Of a stretch of DNA of 64,000 nt, positions 1 through 10,202 are shown piece after piece. The first letter of the stretch is position 1, and each line of letters begins with the position of its first letter. Origin of the DNA: Verticillium longisporum (lineage: Eukaryota; Ascomycota; Sordariomycetes; Glomerellales; Plectosphaerellaceae); the NCBI GenBank assembly GCA_019188255.1, contig JAETXT010000003.1, positions 2,232,001 through 2,296,000 on the forward strand, read 5' to 3'. The translations under genes and the position numbers were made by a program. Under the pieces are notes generated by a model that searched no databases, was not told the DNA's origin, and was given only the letters and a program-made list of their open reading frames with translations.

Positions 1-23
1 CCAGTGGCAGCCAAGCCGACAAG

Positions 24-1420
24 ATGGTCTACGTTCGCCGGGAGTTCCTGCCGAACCTCAAGGAGTACAAGTATGCGTCGGTCGACCACTCGTTGACGTC
101 CAAGTACATCCTCAAGCCCTTTTACACCAACTTTGTCATCAAGCTCTTCCCCATGAGCATGGCACCCAACCTCATCACGCTCTCCGGCTTCAGCTTCATC
201 ATCGCCAACATCTTGACGCTGCTGTGGTACAACCCCACGCTCGACCAGGACTGCCCCTCGTGGGTGTACTACTCGTGGGCTGCGGGCCTGTTCCTGTACC
301 AGACGTTTGATGCCGTCGACGGATCGCAGGCGTAAGTTTGTGCCGCTGGCCACCTCCTGCGGTGGCCACCTCCTCTGCATAGGGGAGAGGAAACGGAATG
401 CGCACTGACACGTTGAAATACCAGGCGCCGCACCAGGCAGAGCGGTCCTCTCGGCGAGCTCTTCGACCACGGCGTCGATGCTCTCAACACGTCGCTCGGC
501 GCCCTCATCTTTGCTGGCTCCCAGAACCTCGGCCAGGGCTGGAGGACTGTCGCGGTCCTCGCCGCCGGTACGTGACGGCTCGCTCGGCGCATGCCTTGTT
601 TCATGTGGCTGTCGCTAACAGACCGTTGCCAGCGCTCCTCACCTTCTACGTTCAGACATGGGACGAGTATCACACGAAGCAGCTCACCCTTGGCATCGTC
701 AACGGACCCGTCGAGGGCGTGCTCATGATGGTCTTCATCTACACCGTCACGGGCTACAAGGGCGGCGCCTCGTTCTGGTCGCAGTCGATGCTGCCGACGT
801 TTGGCGTGCCCGCGCTGCCTTTTATCCCCAAGTTTGTCTACAACGCGTCCTTCACCGAGTGGTACCTCATCCAGGGCGCCGTCGTGCTCGTCCTCAACAC
901 GCTCGAGTCGACGCGCAACGTCATCCAGGCGCGGCGCGCGCGCGGCGACCGCTCGCGCGGCGCCCTCCTCGGCCTGGCGCCCTTCTTCGCGGCGTGGGCC
1001 TTCCTCGGCTCGTACCTCTACCTGCACCCGACCATCCTGCACAACCACCTCGTGCCGTTCACCGTCTTCGCCGGCATTGTCAACGCCTACTCGGTCGGCC
1101 AGATGATCACGGCCCACCTCGTCAAGCTGCCGTTCCCCTACTGGAACGTGCTCGTGATCCCCGTCGCCTTTGGCGTCATCGACTCGCTGGGCCCCCAGCT
1201 GCTGGCGCTCGGCCTGCCCTTTGGCTGGCCCTCGGCCCTCGGCGATGGCGTCTACCAGATCTCGTACATGTTCCTCATGCTCGGCATGGCCGTCGGCGTC
1301 TACGGCAGCTTTGTCGTCGACGTCATCGTCACCATTTGCGACTACCTCGACATTTGGTGCCTCACCATCAAGCACCCATACGTTGAGGGCGTTGACGAGA
1401 AGACGGAGAAGCAGAACTAG
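24..1420 (+). CDS. sn-1,2-diacylglycerol choline/ethanolamine phosphotransferase (CDP-alcohol phosphotransferase family)
   Basis: This enzyme transfers phosphocholine or phosphoethanolamine from its CDP derivative to diacylglycerol, the last step of the Kennedy pathway, in the ER or Golgi membrane. Three exons are inferred: 24-331, 425-567 and 633-1420, giving about 412 residues, the usual family length. The family motif DG-x2-AR-x8-G-x3-D-x3-D is complete across the first junction (D99, G100, A103, R104, G113, D117, D121). Both introns have GT-AG ends, and the second carries a gctaac branch site. The third exon encodes a series of hydrophobic segments typical of a polytopic protein. The start at 24 matches the family N-terminus (NLKEYKY...); only 23 bases of leader lie in the window. 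Choline versus ethanolamine preference cannot be read from the sequence. The frame is intact. Confidence 0.93.
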
Positions 1421-3153
1421 GGGCCGGCGTTGCGATTGCGACAAGGGGGGGGAGGCTAGCGAAGGAATACTGGAGGGGTTGGTTGGTTGGTTGGCGTCTC
1501 TCGTGTCTTCACAGACCACCCTTGCCAAAGAAGAGGCCTCTGCCGCAAAAGAGAGAAAATGGAGGGTTTCTCTTTGCGTCGCAGGTGCGTGCGAGGCACA
1601 CACACACACATGTCGGGAGTCTCGGCGCATGGAGAAAGTTTACGAAGAGGACCAAGCTTCGACCAGGGAGATATATTTTACGCATTGCTAGGGGGGTTTG
1701 GTTTAGTTTTTTTTTCCTGTCTTGTCGTCTGCTCACTACATTATACGTGTTCATTCTAATCAATCTAAACTCGCATCATTTCATCTTGTTCTTCGGCTGC
1801 CCCGCCTCGGCTCGCCAGAATGCTGTGTCTCCCTCGAGCTGGAAGGGGCTTCATCGTGGAGAGGTGGCGCTAGTGGCCCGGTCGTGCTGTCAGAGGTAAA
1901 GGGGGCGCGGGTGCAGGCATGCGACGGCGGCGGCCTGGCGGCCCAGATGGCAACGATCGAGGTCGCGATGGCGTTTGGCCAACTGCAGGTTCCCAGGAAG
2001 CAGAAAGGCAAGGCTGGGCCAGAGAGTAGGGGCGAATTGCCAGGGGTTCACCGGGCACAGCAGAGCAGGAACTGGGTGTCTCCCGTACGTTAGGGAAGGG
2101 ATGGCGGGAGGAAGTCGACCAGAGGTGAGTTGCTAGGTACCTGCCTACAGCAGGTACGAAGTGGCCATTCAGGTCCAGCTTTCGTACCCACTCCCTAATT
2201 GTCTCCCACCAGTCTCCCACCAGTGTACCGTGCCTACCATGTACCTTGCCTACCCTCCCCAAGCCCAGGGTCCTCCTCGTCCTCCTCCGTACGGCAGGCT
2301 TCCAGGCCCAACGGCACAGGCACAGTCTGTTGATCCCAGCTCATCGGTCCACTGGCGCATTGGCGCCTCTCCACCCGTGCGGGATGGGGGCTTGCCGGCC
2401 TCTGCCCGCATGCAGACAAGGCAACCAAGGCAGGCCATCGAATGCCACAGCAGCAGCAGCAGCGTGGGCACGCAAACTTTACTTGGTGGACGGTCCTTGC
2501 TCCGGCACTGACGCTGGCTGGGCCCGGGGCATGCCACCGGCTTTTGGTGGGCTCAGGCCAGGGCGGGAAGACTACCCTGCTACTTGCCAAAGGTACGGTA
2601 CCTTAGGTAAGGTAGGTACCCTAGCAGGCTGGGGAGGTACCCTAGCAGGCTAGGTAGGTACCCTAGCAGGCTAGGTACCCTAGGTAGCCTGAGGGAGGCT
2701 ACCACTGGCCCTCTCCTGATCTCTTTGATCCTGTAGCAAGGCCAGGGTACCTCTCCAAGGTGCCCCCTCGTCAAGGCACAGCTGAAGGAAGAAGGGACCC
2801 CTCTCCGGCTCGCCTCGCCTCGAACTCGACTCAAGTCACAGCCAAGTCGTCAGCCAGTGCCATTGAACCCGCTGTCCCTCCCCCCACCCCCCTTCTCCTC
2901 TCCCCCCCCCCCCCTCCCCTTCGCCATTGCTCAAACCCTTCCCCGTTTACTTGGGCCCTTTCTTCTGATCAAAACTCACCGTCGGTCCAAACACCAAAGA
3001 CGCCAGCAAACACAGCCCACGACGCTCACTCGACGGCACGACGACTTCGCTCATCACGACTGCACCGCCCTGGCTTGCACACGTCACCAGAGCCCACGAC
3101 TCGCACGATCGACTCGAATCGCTTCAGTCCCCCCCCTCCCGGCGCTGCCCACC
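1421..3153. other. Intergenic: 3' region of the phosphotransferase and long leader of kapC
   Basis: No convincing gene is seen. The stretch has a GGTT run (about 1482), a CA repeat (about 1598-1610), the AGGTACC tandem repeat (listed separately) and a strongly pyrimidine-rich, C-tract-containing tract at about 2860-3150. That tract looks like the promoter and 5' leader of the bZIP gene that follows. Open frames here have low-complexity composition and no recognisable motif. Confidence 0.6.
2614..2684. repeat. Short tandem repeat, 17-bp unit AGGTACCCTAGCAGGCT
   Basis: Three copies (2614-2630, 2635-2651, 2656-2672) are spaced by a few bases and followed by a partial fourth (2673-2684). Just upstream (about 2591-2612) the same GGTACC/CCTTAGG words occur. 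The core GGTACC is palindromic and recurs elsewhere in the window. Confidence 0.85.
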
Positions 3154-4422
3154 ATGGACTTCTCCCACCAGTATTACGCCAACGCGCAGTCCTATCCTTT
3201 CATCGGCATCCCGCCCTTGACACCGTCACATTCCAACTCGGCCGCCTCGGACGATTTCAACACCACATCCCCACCTGTCAGTCATGTCTCTGATGCTTTT
3301 TTTGCCTTGTCGGGACAGGCACCTGTTCTTGACTGGTGCGCAGTTGTTCTAGCGCCCTGCGTCCATGCACTTACACAATCATGACCGAGCAGGATGCCTA
3401 CCCAGAGTTCCCACCCGACCAGCACCAGCACCAGCAGCACCAGCACCAGCAGCACCAGCAGCAGCACCAACACCAACACCAGCAGCAGCATCAACAGCCG
3501 CAACCCCAGCCGCAGTTCAGCGGCTTCGACCACTACCAGGCACAGTTCCTCCATCAGCAGGCCCAGGCCGCCAACCCCGCCGCTCAGGTCCCCTTCCCGG
3601 GCCCTCCGACGCCGCCGAGCAACCCGACCGGGAGACAACAGCACCGACAGGAACCGCCGTCGCAGGCGAGCGCCGGCAATGGCGTCCACGCGCAGCCCAT
3701 CCAGCCGCACCCCGACGCCGCGGCGCAGAAGCAGGAGGCCCTCGACGACCACAACCGCCGCGGCGGCTCCAACTCGGACGACGACGACATGACGCCGGCC
3801 CAGTCGCGCAGAAAGGCCCAGAACCGCGCCGCGTACGTCCTGCCCTGTCCATGCTTGTCTTTTTCGTGTCGTGTCGGCGGAACCTGCTAACGGCGAGCCG
3901 GCCCAGTCAACGAGCGTTCCGCGAACGCAAGGAGCGTCATGTCAAGGACCTCGAGGCCAAGCTGGCGAACCTCGAGGCCGAGGCCCAGCAGACGACGTCC
4001 GAGAACGAGCGCCTCAAGCGCGAGATGCAAAGATTGCCACGGAGAACGAGATTCTCCGCGCCACCTCGAGCCTGAACAACGGGCCCCACGGCTCGCTCTC
4101 GCCCGAGCCTCGCACGACGGGCCCCCTCGAGTACAACCCGACCGACTTTTACTCTGACCTGCTGGCCAAGCACAACAACAAGACGCCGAGCCACCGTGTC
4201 GCGATTGCCGAGGACGGACAGAGGCTCCTCGCCGCCGGGGCGACGTGGGACCTGATTATCAACCACGAGCTGTTCAAGCGCGGGCTCGTCGACGTCGGCG
4301 ACGTCAGCGAGAGGCTGAAGAACCACGCAAAGTGCGACGGCCAAGGCCCCGTGTTTGCCGAGCGCACCATTCTGACGGCCATTGAGGCCAGCGTGGCCAG
4401 CGGCAGCGATGAGCTGCTCTGA
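3154..4422 (+). CDS. kapC: kapC-like AP-1 family bZIP transcription factor (one apparent frame break)
   Basis: A fungal bZIP regulator resembling the AP-1-like KapC family. Exons are 3154-3276, 3393-3832 and 3907-4422, about 359 residues once the break is discounted. The N-terminus (MDFSHQYYANAQ, then IPPLTPSHSNSAASDDFN) is typical of the group, and a Gln/His-rich stretch follows. The basic region spans the second intron (QSRRKAQNRAA then QRAFRERKERH, about residues 178-199) and runs into a leucine zipper. Inside the zipper, at about 4029-4032, the reading frame must shift by one missing base, probably in the caaag run. Downstream, conserved sequence resumes (IATENEILRATSS and the C-terminal SERLKNHAKCDGQGP) up to the stop at 4420. 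Without correction the product would end at 4075 with a disordered tail. The family assignment is firm; whether the break is biological is open. Confidence 0.88.
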
Positions 4423-6185
4423 GTCGGCTGCGTAGGTGGCAGGGGCAGAGTCCCTGGGGGCGGACATGAGGTGGCCGACATGTGGCGCACATGAGGTGGC
4501 CGACATGAGTGTTTGCCGTTGAGGCTGCGCCCTTGTCGTGCGTGCCGTTGTACGATGGCTGAGGCCCGGAACGTCATGTGACGGAGGAAGACGGAAACGC
4601 CAGGGTGCGCATGAAGGATGATATGCCGGAGGGGCCGGGGTCCTGTATTCTCCCCCGAGGAGGTCGCAACATACCTGACGACGAACCGAGAGCCGTCGCG
4701 ATCTGGGCAAGAGTCTGACGGTGGCCTCTGCGCCGCCAATCTGTGGTCGCATTTCGGGGCGCTCCGGCGGCTACGCGGCGCACAGGTGCCGAGGCCTCGA
4801 CATGGGCGATCTAAAGGCACACGGGGGCAGGCTGCATTTCTTGTTCGGGCTGGGGCCGGAACTACGGGGTGTTTTTGAATTTTGGTGATGGATGATGATT
4901 CAAGGAGTTACGGGAGTCTAGGGCAGAATGAAACGATTTCATCATGATTCATGTAATCCCTGATGCGCGACGCCGTGGGGAGGAAATGAAGGGGGTTCAT
5001 CGCGTGGGAGATGACGACGGATCTGGTCGACGGAGAGGCCGCGCCGGGGTGTGTGTGTGTCTGCGTCGTGGGGCACGCTCTCGTTCAGGGCCTTGACTCG
5101 ACATGCATTACGGGCAGGGTAGGGAGCCAGAGGACATGAGGGGGACCATGGCGACGCCTTGTAGGGATGCACCACAGGCCTTGGATGGGGCACAGGCCTT
5201 GGATGGAGCTGTGTTGCCTGGGTACCTAGGTACCTAGGTGTGGTGGTCAGGAGAAGGGTTGATGCGTCTAGCTACCGGAGGAGAAAGAACCCTGCGTCCG
5301 CGCCTTCCCGAGGATCATGTATGGATGTGGCTCTGGATTTTTCTGGAAGGAAGGAGGGCGGGAGCCAGAATCCCCAGGCCGGAGCGGAAGGGGAGGCGCC
5401 GATAGGGGGAGAACTCTGGAAAAGTCGGGGTCGTGGGGGATCTGGGGCCGGGTGGGGCCTCGGCGGCGGCGGGCGGGCTGCGCGCCGTGTGGCTTGCCGT
5501 GTGGCTTGCCTTGTGGCCACGGGAGGCGCAGGAGGAACGTGGCGGCCGAGATGGCATGTCGCTTGTTGCGATGTAGTCACACTCTGGCATGTTCCTATGA
5601 CTTTTTGTTGTCGGGCTGCGTGAGTCCTTGATTATGACTGTTGGATGTCTTGGACATATCTGGAAAGGCAACCGGCCACGATCGAAATCTGACGTAGATT
5701 GTGCGTCCGACGACAACGCTGGAGGAGGGACGCTGCAGGCATGGGTGTTGTTTGGCTATTGTGAGCTTCACTCCTGCCACCGTCTGTCTTGGTATGCTGT
5801 ACTCTACCTCGAGACGCTGCAGACATAATGTAGCTCAACAGAACGTGATTGATCTTCAGCTAGGCTCATGCCATCATGTCGTTCCTCGATACATGGATGG
5901 CCCTTAGATAGTGGCTTCTACAGAGTTCATCTTGTGGACCGAATCAGTGATGCGTTTGGTAATCATCTCAAAGTCCAAGAAGCCATTCGCAAAAAAAAGA
6001 AACAAAAAAAGCTCGTGGCCAAGTGGCACAGCCGTTCCGTGACAGGAGTTGCAAATTTCCATTCAGAAAGAGGGGATTACAGGTATATCCGCGACTCATC
6101 CCTCACCAATGCCCTAACGTAGACATCATGACTCGTACACACAAGTGATACACCTAGATCATACAAGAGCACCTCCGCCCCCAAC
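4423..6185. other. Intergenic between convergent kapC and the Zn2Cys6 gene
   Basis: Both flanking genes end here, so this is 3' sequence for both. A repeated CACAGGCCTTGGATGG word (about 5174-5205) and the GGTACCTAGG palindromic repeat are seen. A purine-rich stretch holds A-runs near 5990-6010. No credible coding region is present; the open frames lack family motifs and have biased composition. Confidence 0.6.
5220..5240. repeat. Overlapping palindromic TACCTAGGTA repeat
   Basis: The run reads as GGTACCTAGG followed by TACCTAGGTG, so the self-complementary unit TACCTAGGTA is effectively repeated. The same word family occurs near 2136, 2591-2684, 26010, 27007, 42580 and 45095. Confidence 0.7.
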
Positions 6186-8773
6186 CTACTGCTCGCCGTT
6201 GAACATCTCCATGCCCATCTCGGCGCCCGTGCCGTCCCCCTCGGCCGGCCACTCGAGCGTCATGGTCGACCACACATCCTGCACCGACGACCCCTCGTCG
6301 TCGAGCAGCCCGGCGTCCCACGGCCGCGACTCGCCGAGCCACAGGCCCCCCGCGCCGGCGCCGACAGGTCCGGATCCCACGCGGGAAAGGACCCGTCGAG
6401 GGTGCCGCCGAGCAAGGGACACCCGCGCGCGCCGCGCGCCAGCGTCGTCTCGGGCGTCTCGAGCTTGGCCAGCCGGCCGCGGTACTTGGCGCGCACAATG
6501 CCGAAGACGAGCTTGCTCGCCGTGAGCACGTCGATCTTGGGGGCCTCGGCGCCTGCCGGTGCTCCCCCTGCTGCCGCCGCCGCCGCATCATCGCCGGCGA
6601 AGCGGTCGAGGAAGCCGCCAAAGTCGAGGACCGCGCGCGCCGCGGCGTCGTCCCACGACGGGCACGCCGCGAGCGGGAACGAGAGGCGCAGCGAGAGGAT
6701 GGTCACCTGGAGGATCTTGCCCCAGTCGCTCGTGGCGAGCGGCGCAAAGTCGGCGGCCGGCAGCGCGGCGAGGGTGTCGAGGAGGGCGCGCAGCACGGGG
6801 AGGCAGTGGCGCAGCCGCGGCGCCTCGGCGCTGAGGAGGTGCGTCCGCGGCCCGGTGCAGGGCGGGGCGAAGCGGTGGATCGGCGCCGCGTGGAGGTAGA
6901 GGTCTGTGAAGGTTGTCAGGATGGAGAGGCCGACTGTTTGAGACGTTAGCATGTTTTCTCATGTACTGATCATGGTCATGATTGTGACGTGATGATCATG
7001 AGCATGATTGTGACGCCGGTTCTTCGCCAGCTCACGCGGACGTCGTGCGTCCCACAGAATACAAAAGGAGACACTCACGGCTATGGGACAGCAGGTGGCG
7101 GGGTATGCGGGCCCTCCACTCGTTGAACTGGCTTTCGAGGCCGAGCAGCATGAGACGGGCCTGGTCGCGGCTCTTCTCGCTGCCCTCGGGGCCGAGGTAG
7201 TCGAGCTTGTGCGTCGTCTCGATGATGTTCGCAAAGCGCACAAACCAGGCGAGCGTCTGGTCGGACGGGACCGGCGAGCGCCGTTCGAGCACGTCGCAGC
7301 AGGTGGCGGTCCAGGCCGTGTGCTCGAGGCCGACGGCCGTGAACTTGACCCAGGTGACGAAGAAGCTCGACATGAGGTAGAAGCAGGCGAGGTAGGTGCG
7401 CATGCCGTCAATCTGCTCGGGCGAGATGGGGGCGTCGGCGTCGGCGTCGGCGTCAACGACGGCGCCCGGGGGCGGCCCGACGAGGTCGAGGTCGTGGGCA
7501 ATCTCGGCCGCCATGCGCACGTACTGAAACGCCTGCTTGTTCTTGGGCCGCAGGTGGAAGGGATACCAGGCCGTGTAGATGAGCAGGCCCTGGAGCAGCT
7601 CGAGCGAGCGCTCGCCGCCGGCCACAAACTTGAGGCCGAGCACCTTGCGAAACTCTTCGTCGTAGAGCGTGTGTCCCTGCAGAGAGGCGGCCCCCGAGGC
7701 GACGGAGAGGATGGCGAGGAGGACAAAGGGGCGTGACTTGGCCAGCGAGGGGACGGTGGCGTCGTCGGGGAGCACGATGCAGGGAAGTGAGGCAGCATGC
7801 GACGGAACGAGGTGAGGAGGCTGGCTGCCAGGTTGAGGTTGAACTGCGGCTTCAGACCGACGGTCGACATGGAAATGGTGGCATGGGGCGAGTGGCTGTG
7901 GCCAGAGGAGGAAGAGGTCGAGTGCGGAGAGGCGTGGTGGGAGCTGGAGCCATGGGAGCTGGAGCCATGGGAGCTGGCCCCGTGAGAGCTGGCCCCGTGC
8001 GAGCTCGAGCTGTGGGCATGAGCATGAGCATCATGGTGCGGGATCTGACGCGTGCTGTGGCGGGCACCGTGGTGGGCACCGTAGTGGGAGTGAGGAGGCG
8101 TCAGGGCGATGCCGCCAGGATGGTGAAAAGAGCTGATGGCATCAAAAACGAGGTCATCAAACATGGGCGTGTGCTCGTTGTCCTTCGGGAGCAGAGACTC
8201 AATGTAGGACGCGTGACGGGAGGCCAGGGACTCGAATGACGAAGGAGAAGGCTCCTCGGGTGCCGGCATGTCAAAGTTGATGCTGAACGTCTTGGATGGG
8301 GCGTGCAGCGGGGGACGGGGGGTCACATCTTGGTTACTGGGGGGGCTCGTCAGTTCGTCAGGCGGCCAGTCTATGATGGACAGCGAGCAGGGGAGGGGCA
8401 GGTTCCAAGGAACTGGGACATACAGTTTGGACTGCCGGGGGCGTCGTGTCCGCGGGCCGGTCCGGAATACACACTCTCGTTTGAACTCGAGACATCTGGA
8501 AAGTGTTGTCAGTCTCGGAGCCTCTCAGAAGCTAGCTGCCCACGCACGGCACAATGCCGGGGACAGGAGGAGACAGGGTGCCACAGACCTCCGACAGATG
8601 CCGGCATGGACGCTGGGCTGGCACTTGACCTTGGCAGCCCTACAAGCCTCGCAGGCATTGTTCATCTTGGGCTTGGGCCGGAGCGCGTTTTTGGTGACCC
8701 CCGAGGCCGAGGCCGAGGTCGAGGTCGAGTGCGAATGGGGTGGGGTGAGCGTCTGCATGGCGTCGTCGTCCAT
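6186..8773 (-). CDS. Zn(II)2Cys6 transcription factor (two apparent frame breaks)
   Basis: A fungal zinc-cluster regulator. Exons on the minus strand are 8773-8589, 8495-8424, 8336-7079 and 6933-6186, about 754 residues. The six cysteines are complete only when exons 1 and 2 are joined: C41-x2-C44-x6-C51-x8-C60-x2-C63-x6-C70, with a basic linker (RTRRPRQSK) after it. A low-complexity Ser/His stretch (repeated SSHGAS) precedes the middle homology region (FRRMLPHFP, then VLPDDATVPSLAKSRPFVLL), and a regulatory region follows. One base appears missing at about 7776-7785, between those two motifs, and another in the C6 run at 6346-6351, before the C-terminal part (LWLGESRPW). The target genes are unknown, and nothing nearby suggests a gene cluster under its control. 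Confidence 0.82.
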
Positions 8774-9189
8774 GGCGATGTCGGCGCAGAGTGCTGGGCT
8801 CAGCGTGCTCGGCTCAGCTGTTGGCCTGGCCTGTGGCTTATTGAGTGAGAGTTCGGCAGGTTGGTTGTGAGTTGCGGAGGATCCGGCTGAGCGTGACAGA
8901 AGGACGAGGGCACAACAAGCCCATCAATGTTGACGAGCCAACCAAACAACCGACCAATAACCAAACGTACGGTGAAGAGGGCTCTCGAAGCGCTTGCGGG
9001 ATTCGCTGCAGCGGATGATTCAAGAGGGAGTAGCACGGCGACGGAGACTGGAGAGTGAGTGTGTTGGAAACCACCAGATGAGTGCAGCAACTGAGATTGG
9101 CGTGGGGTCCCTTTTGGTGCGCAAGCGCCGATGCAGGTCGGATCTTAGAAATCCACGCGAGAGACACACGAGTCATGGCTGAGAACGGA

Positions 9190-9246
9190 TGGGACCAGGA
9201 CTGGGACCAGGACTGGGACCAGGACTGGGACCGGGACTGGGACTGG
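9190..9246. repeat. 12-bp minisatellite (TGGGACCAGGAC)
   Basis: Three exact 12-bp copies are followed by two degenerate ones (TGGGACCGGGAC, then TGGGAC). It lies about 420 bp upstream of the Zn2Cys6 start codon. Confidence 0.85.
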
Positions 9247-10107
9247 GCGGTGGAGCATTTGATCTACCTTGTCTGGGTGCTTTGACCAACTCGCTGCATG
9301 ATTAATCGGAGGGGGCAAAAGTCAACCTCATGTTGACTTTGTATGCGGATTCTCGTGTGCAAGCTCGACCCTTTCTTCAGCCTCGACAACTCGCAGATAA
9401 CGAGTTGACAACTGGACAACCGAATCTTGCCTGTCGTCAGCTTTGTGGAACTTCCCCTCCATGATTCGGGCTACACAAAGAGAAGAGCCCGCCACGACAT
9501 GGCCACATGCAAACCATCCATAGCACATGCTAACTGAGTTCTTCACTGGCAACAAGTCGCCGTGTCTGCAGTTCTGCATGCCCACTGCGCATGTGATCTC
9601 CCGTGGCCCCCAACCTTGCTCGTTGCCCGGATCCTGCCCACACCCACTCAGCCTCAGGCCTTCCACCCTTCTTCACCTCGTACCGTACCGCAGACCGGTC
9701 CCCCGCCTCGGTCAGGCCCGTCCCACCAGCCGTGCACATGCACACACCCTCCACGACAAACCGCGTCGCTTCTCTCCCGCATACCACTCCTCAAACGCAC
9801 GTCAGATCAACAAGCTTCAGAGCACTCGAGCTGTGTCTGGGGCACCGCCACTGAAGAAAGCCGCATCCTCTTCCCTCTCTGCCGCCCGCTCCATGTTCCA
9901 GACCCAAGCCTCCCACCCTTCTTAGGCCCGCCACCCGCATCGCTTCGACAGCACGATCCTATACCCCCCTTTCATTTCACCATACCCGATACCAGTAGAG
10001 CGTAGAGCCTCTTCTACCTCTTCCCCCCACCCTTTTGCCCTTCCTCGCCCGGGGGCCCGGCGCGTCGTTCCCTCTCCCGCACCTACCACCAGCTTCCAAC
10101 CATCAAG

Positions 10108-10202
10108 GCAGACAGACAGACAACTGACTGACAGGCAGACAGACAGACAACTGACTGACAGGCAGACAGACAGACAAACTGACTGACAGGCAGACAGACA
10201 AG
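10108..10202. repeat. 27-bp tandem repeat rich in GACA
   Basis: The unit starts GCAGACAGACAGACAA and continues CTGACTGACAG. Two exact 27-bp copies are followed by a 28-bp copy with one extra A and a truncated fourth. Confidence 0.85.

Noticed and set aside
269..1630. 453-codon open frame on the minus strand opposite the phosphotransferase
   Set aside because: Shadow of GC-rich codons in the real gene; Arg/Glu/Asp-rich with no domain, and the plus-strand protein is fully explained.
6186..8773. Whether the Zn2Cys6 gene controls a secondary-metabolite cluster
   Set aside because: Neighbours are phospholipid, bZIP and RNA-binding genes; no polyketide, peptide-synthetase or other biosynthetic gene is present.
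10108..10202. CRISPR-like array
   Set aside because: Direct head-to-tail repeats without unique spacers in a eukaryotic genome; a simple minisatellite.
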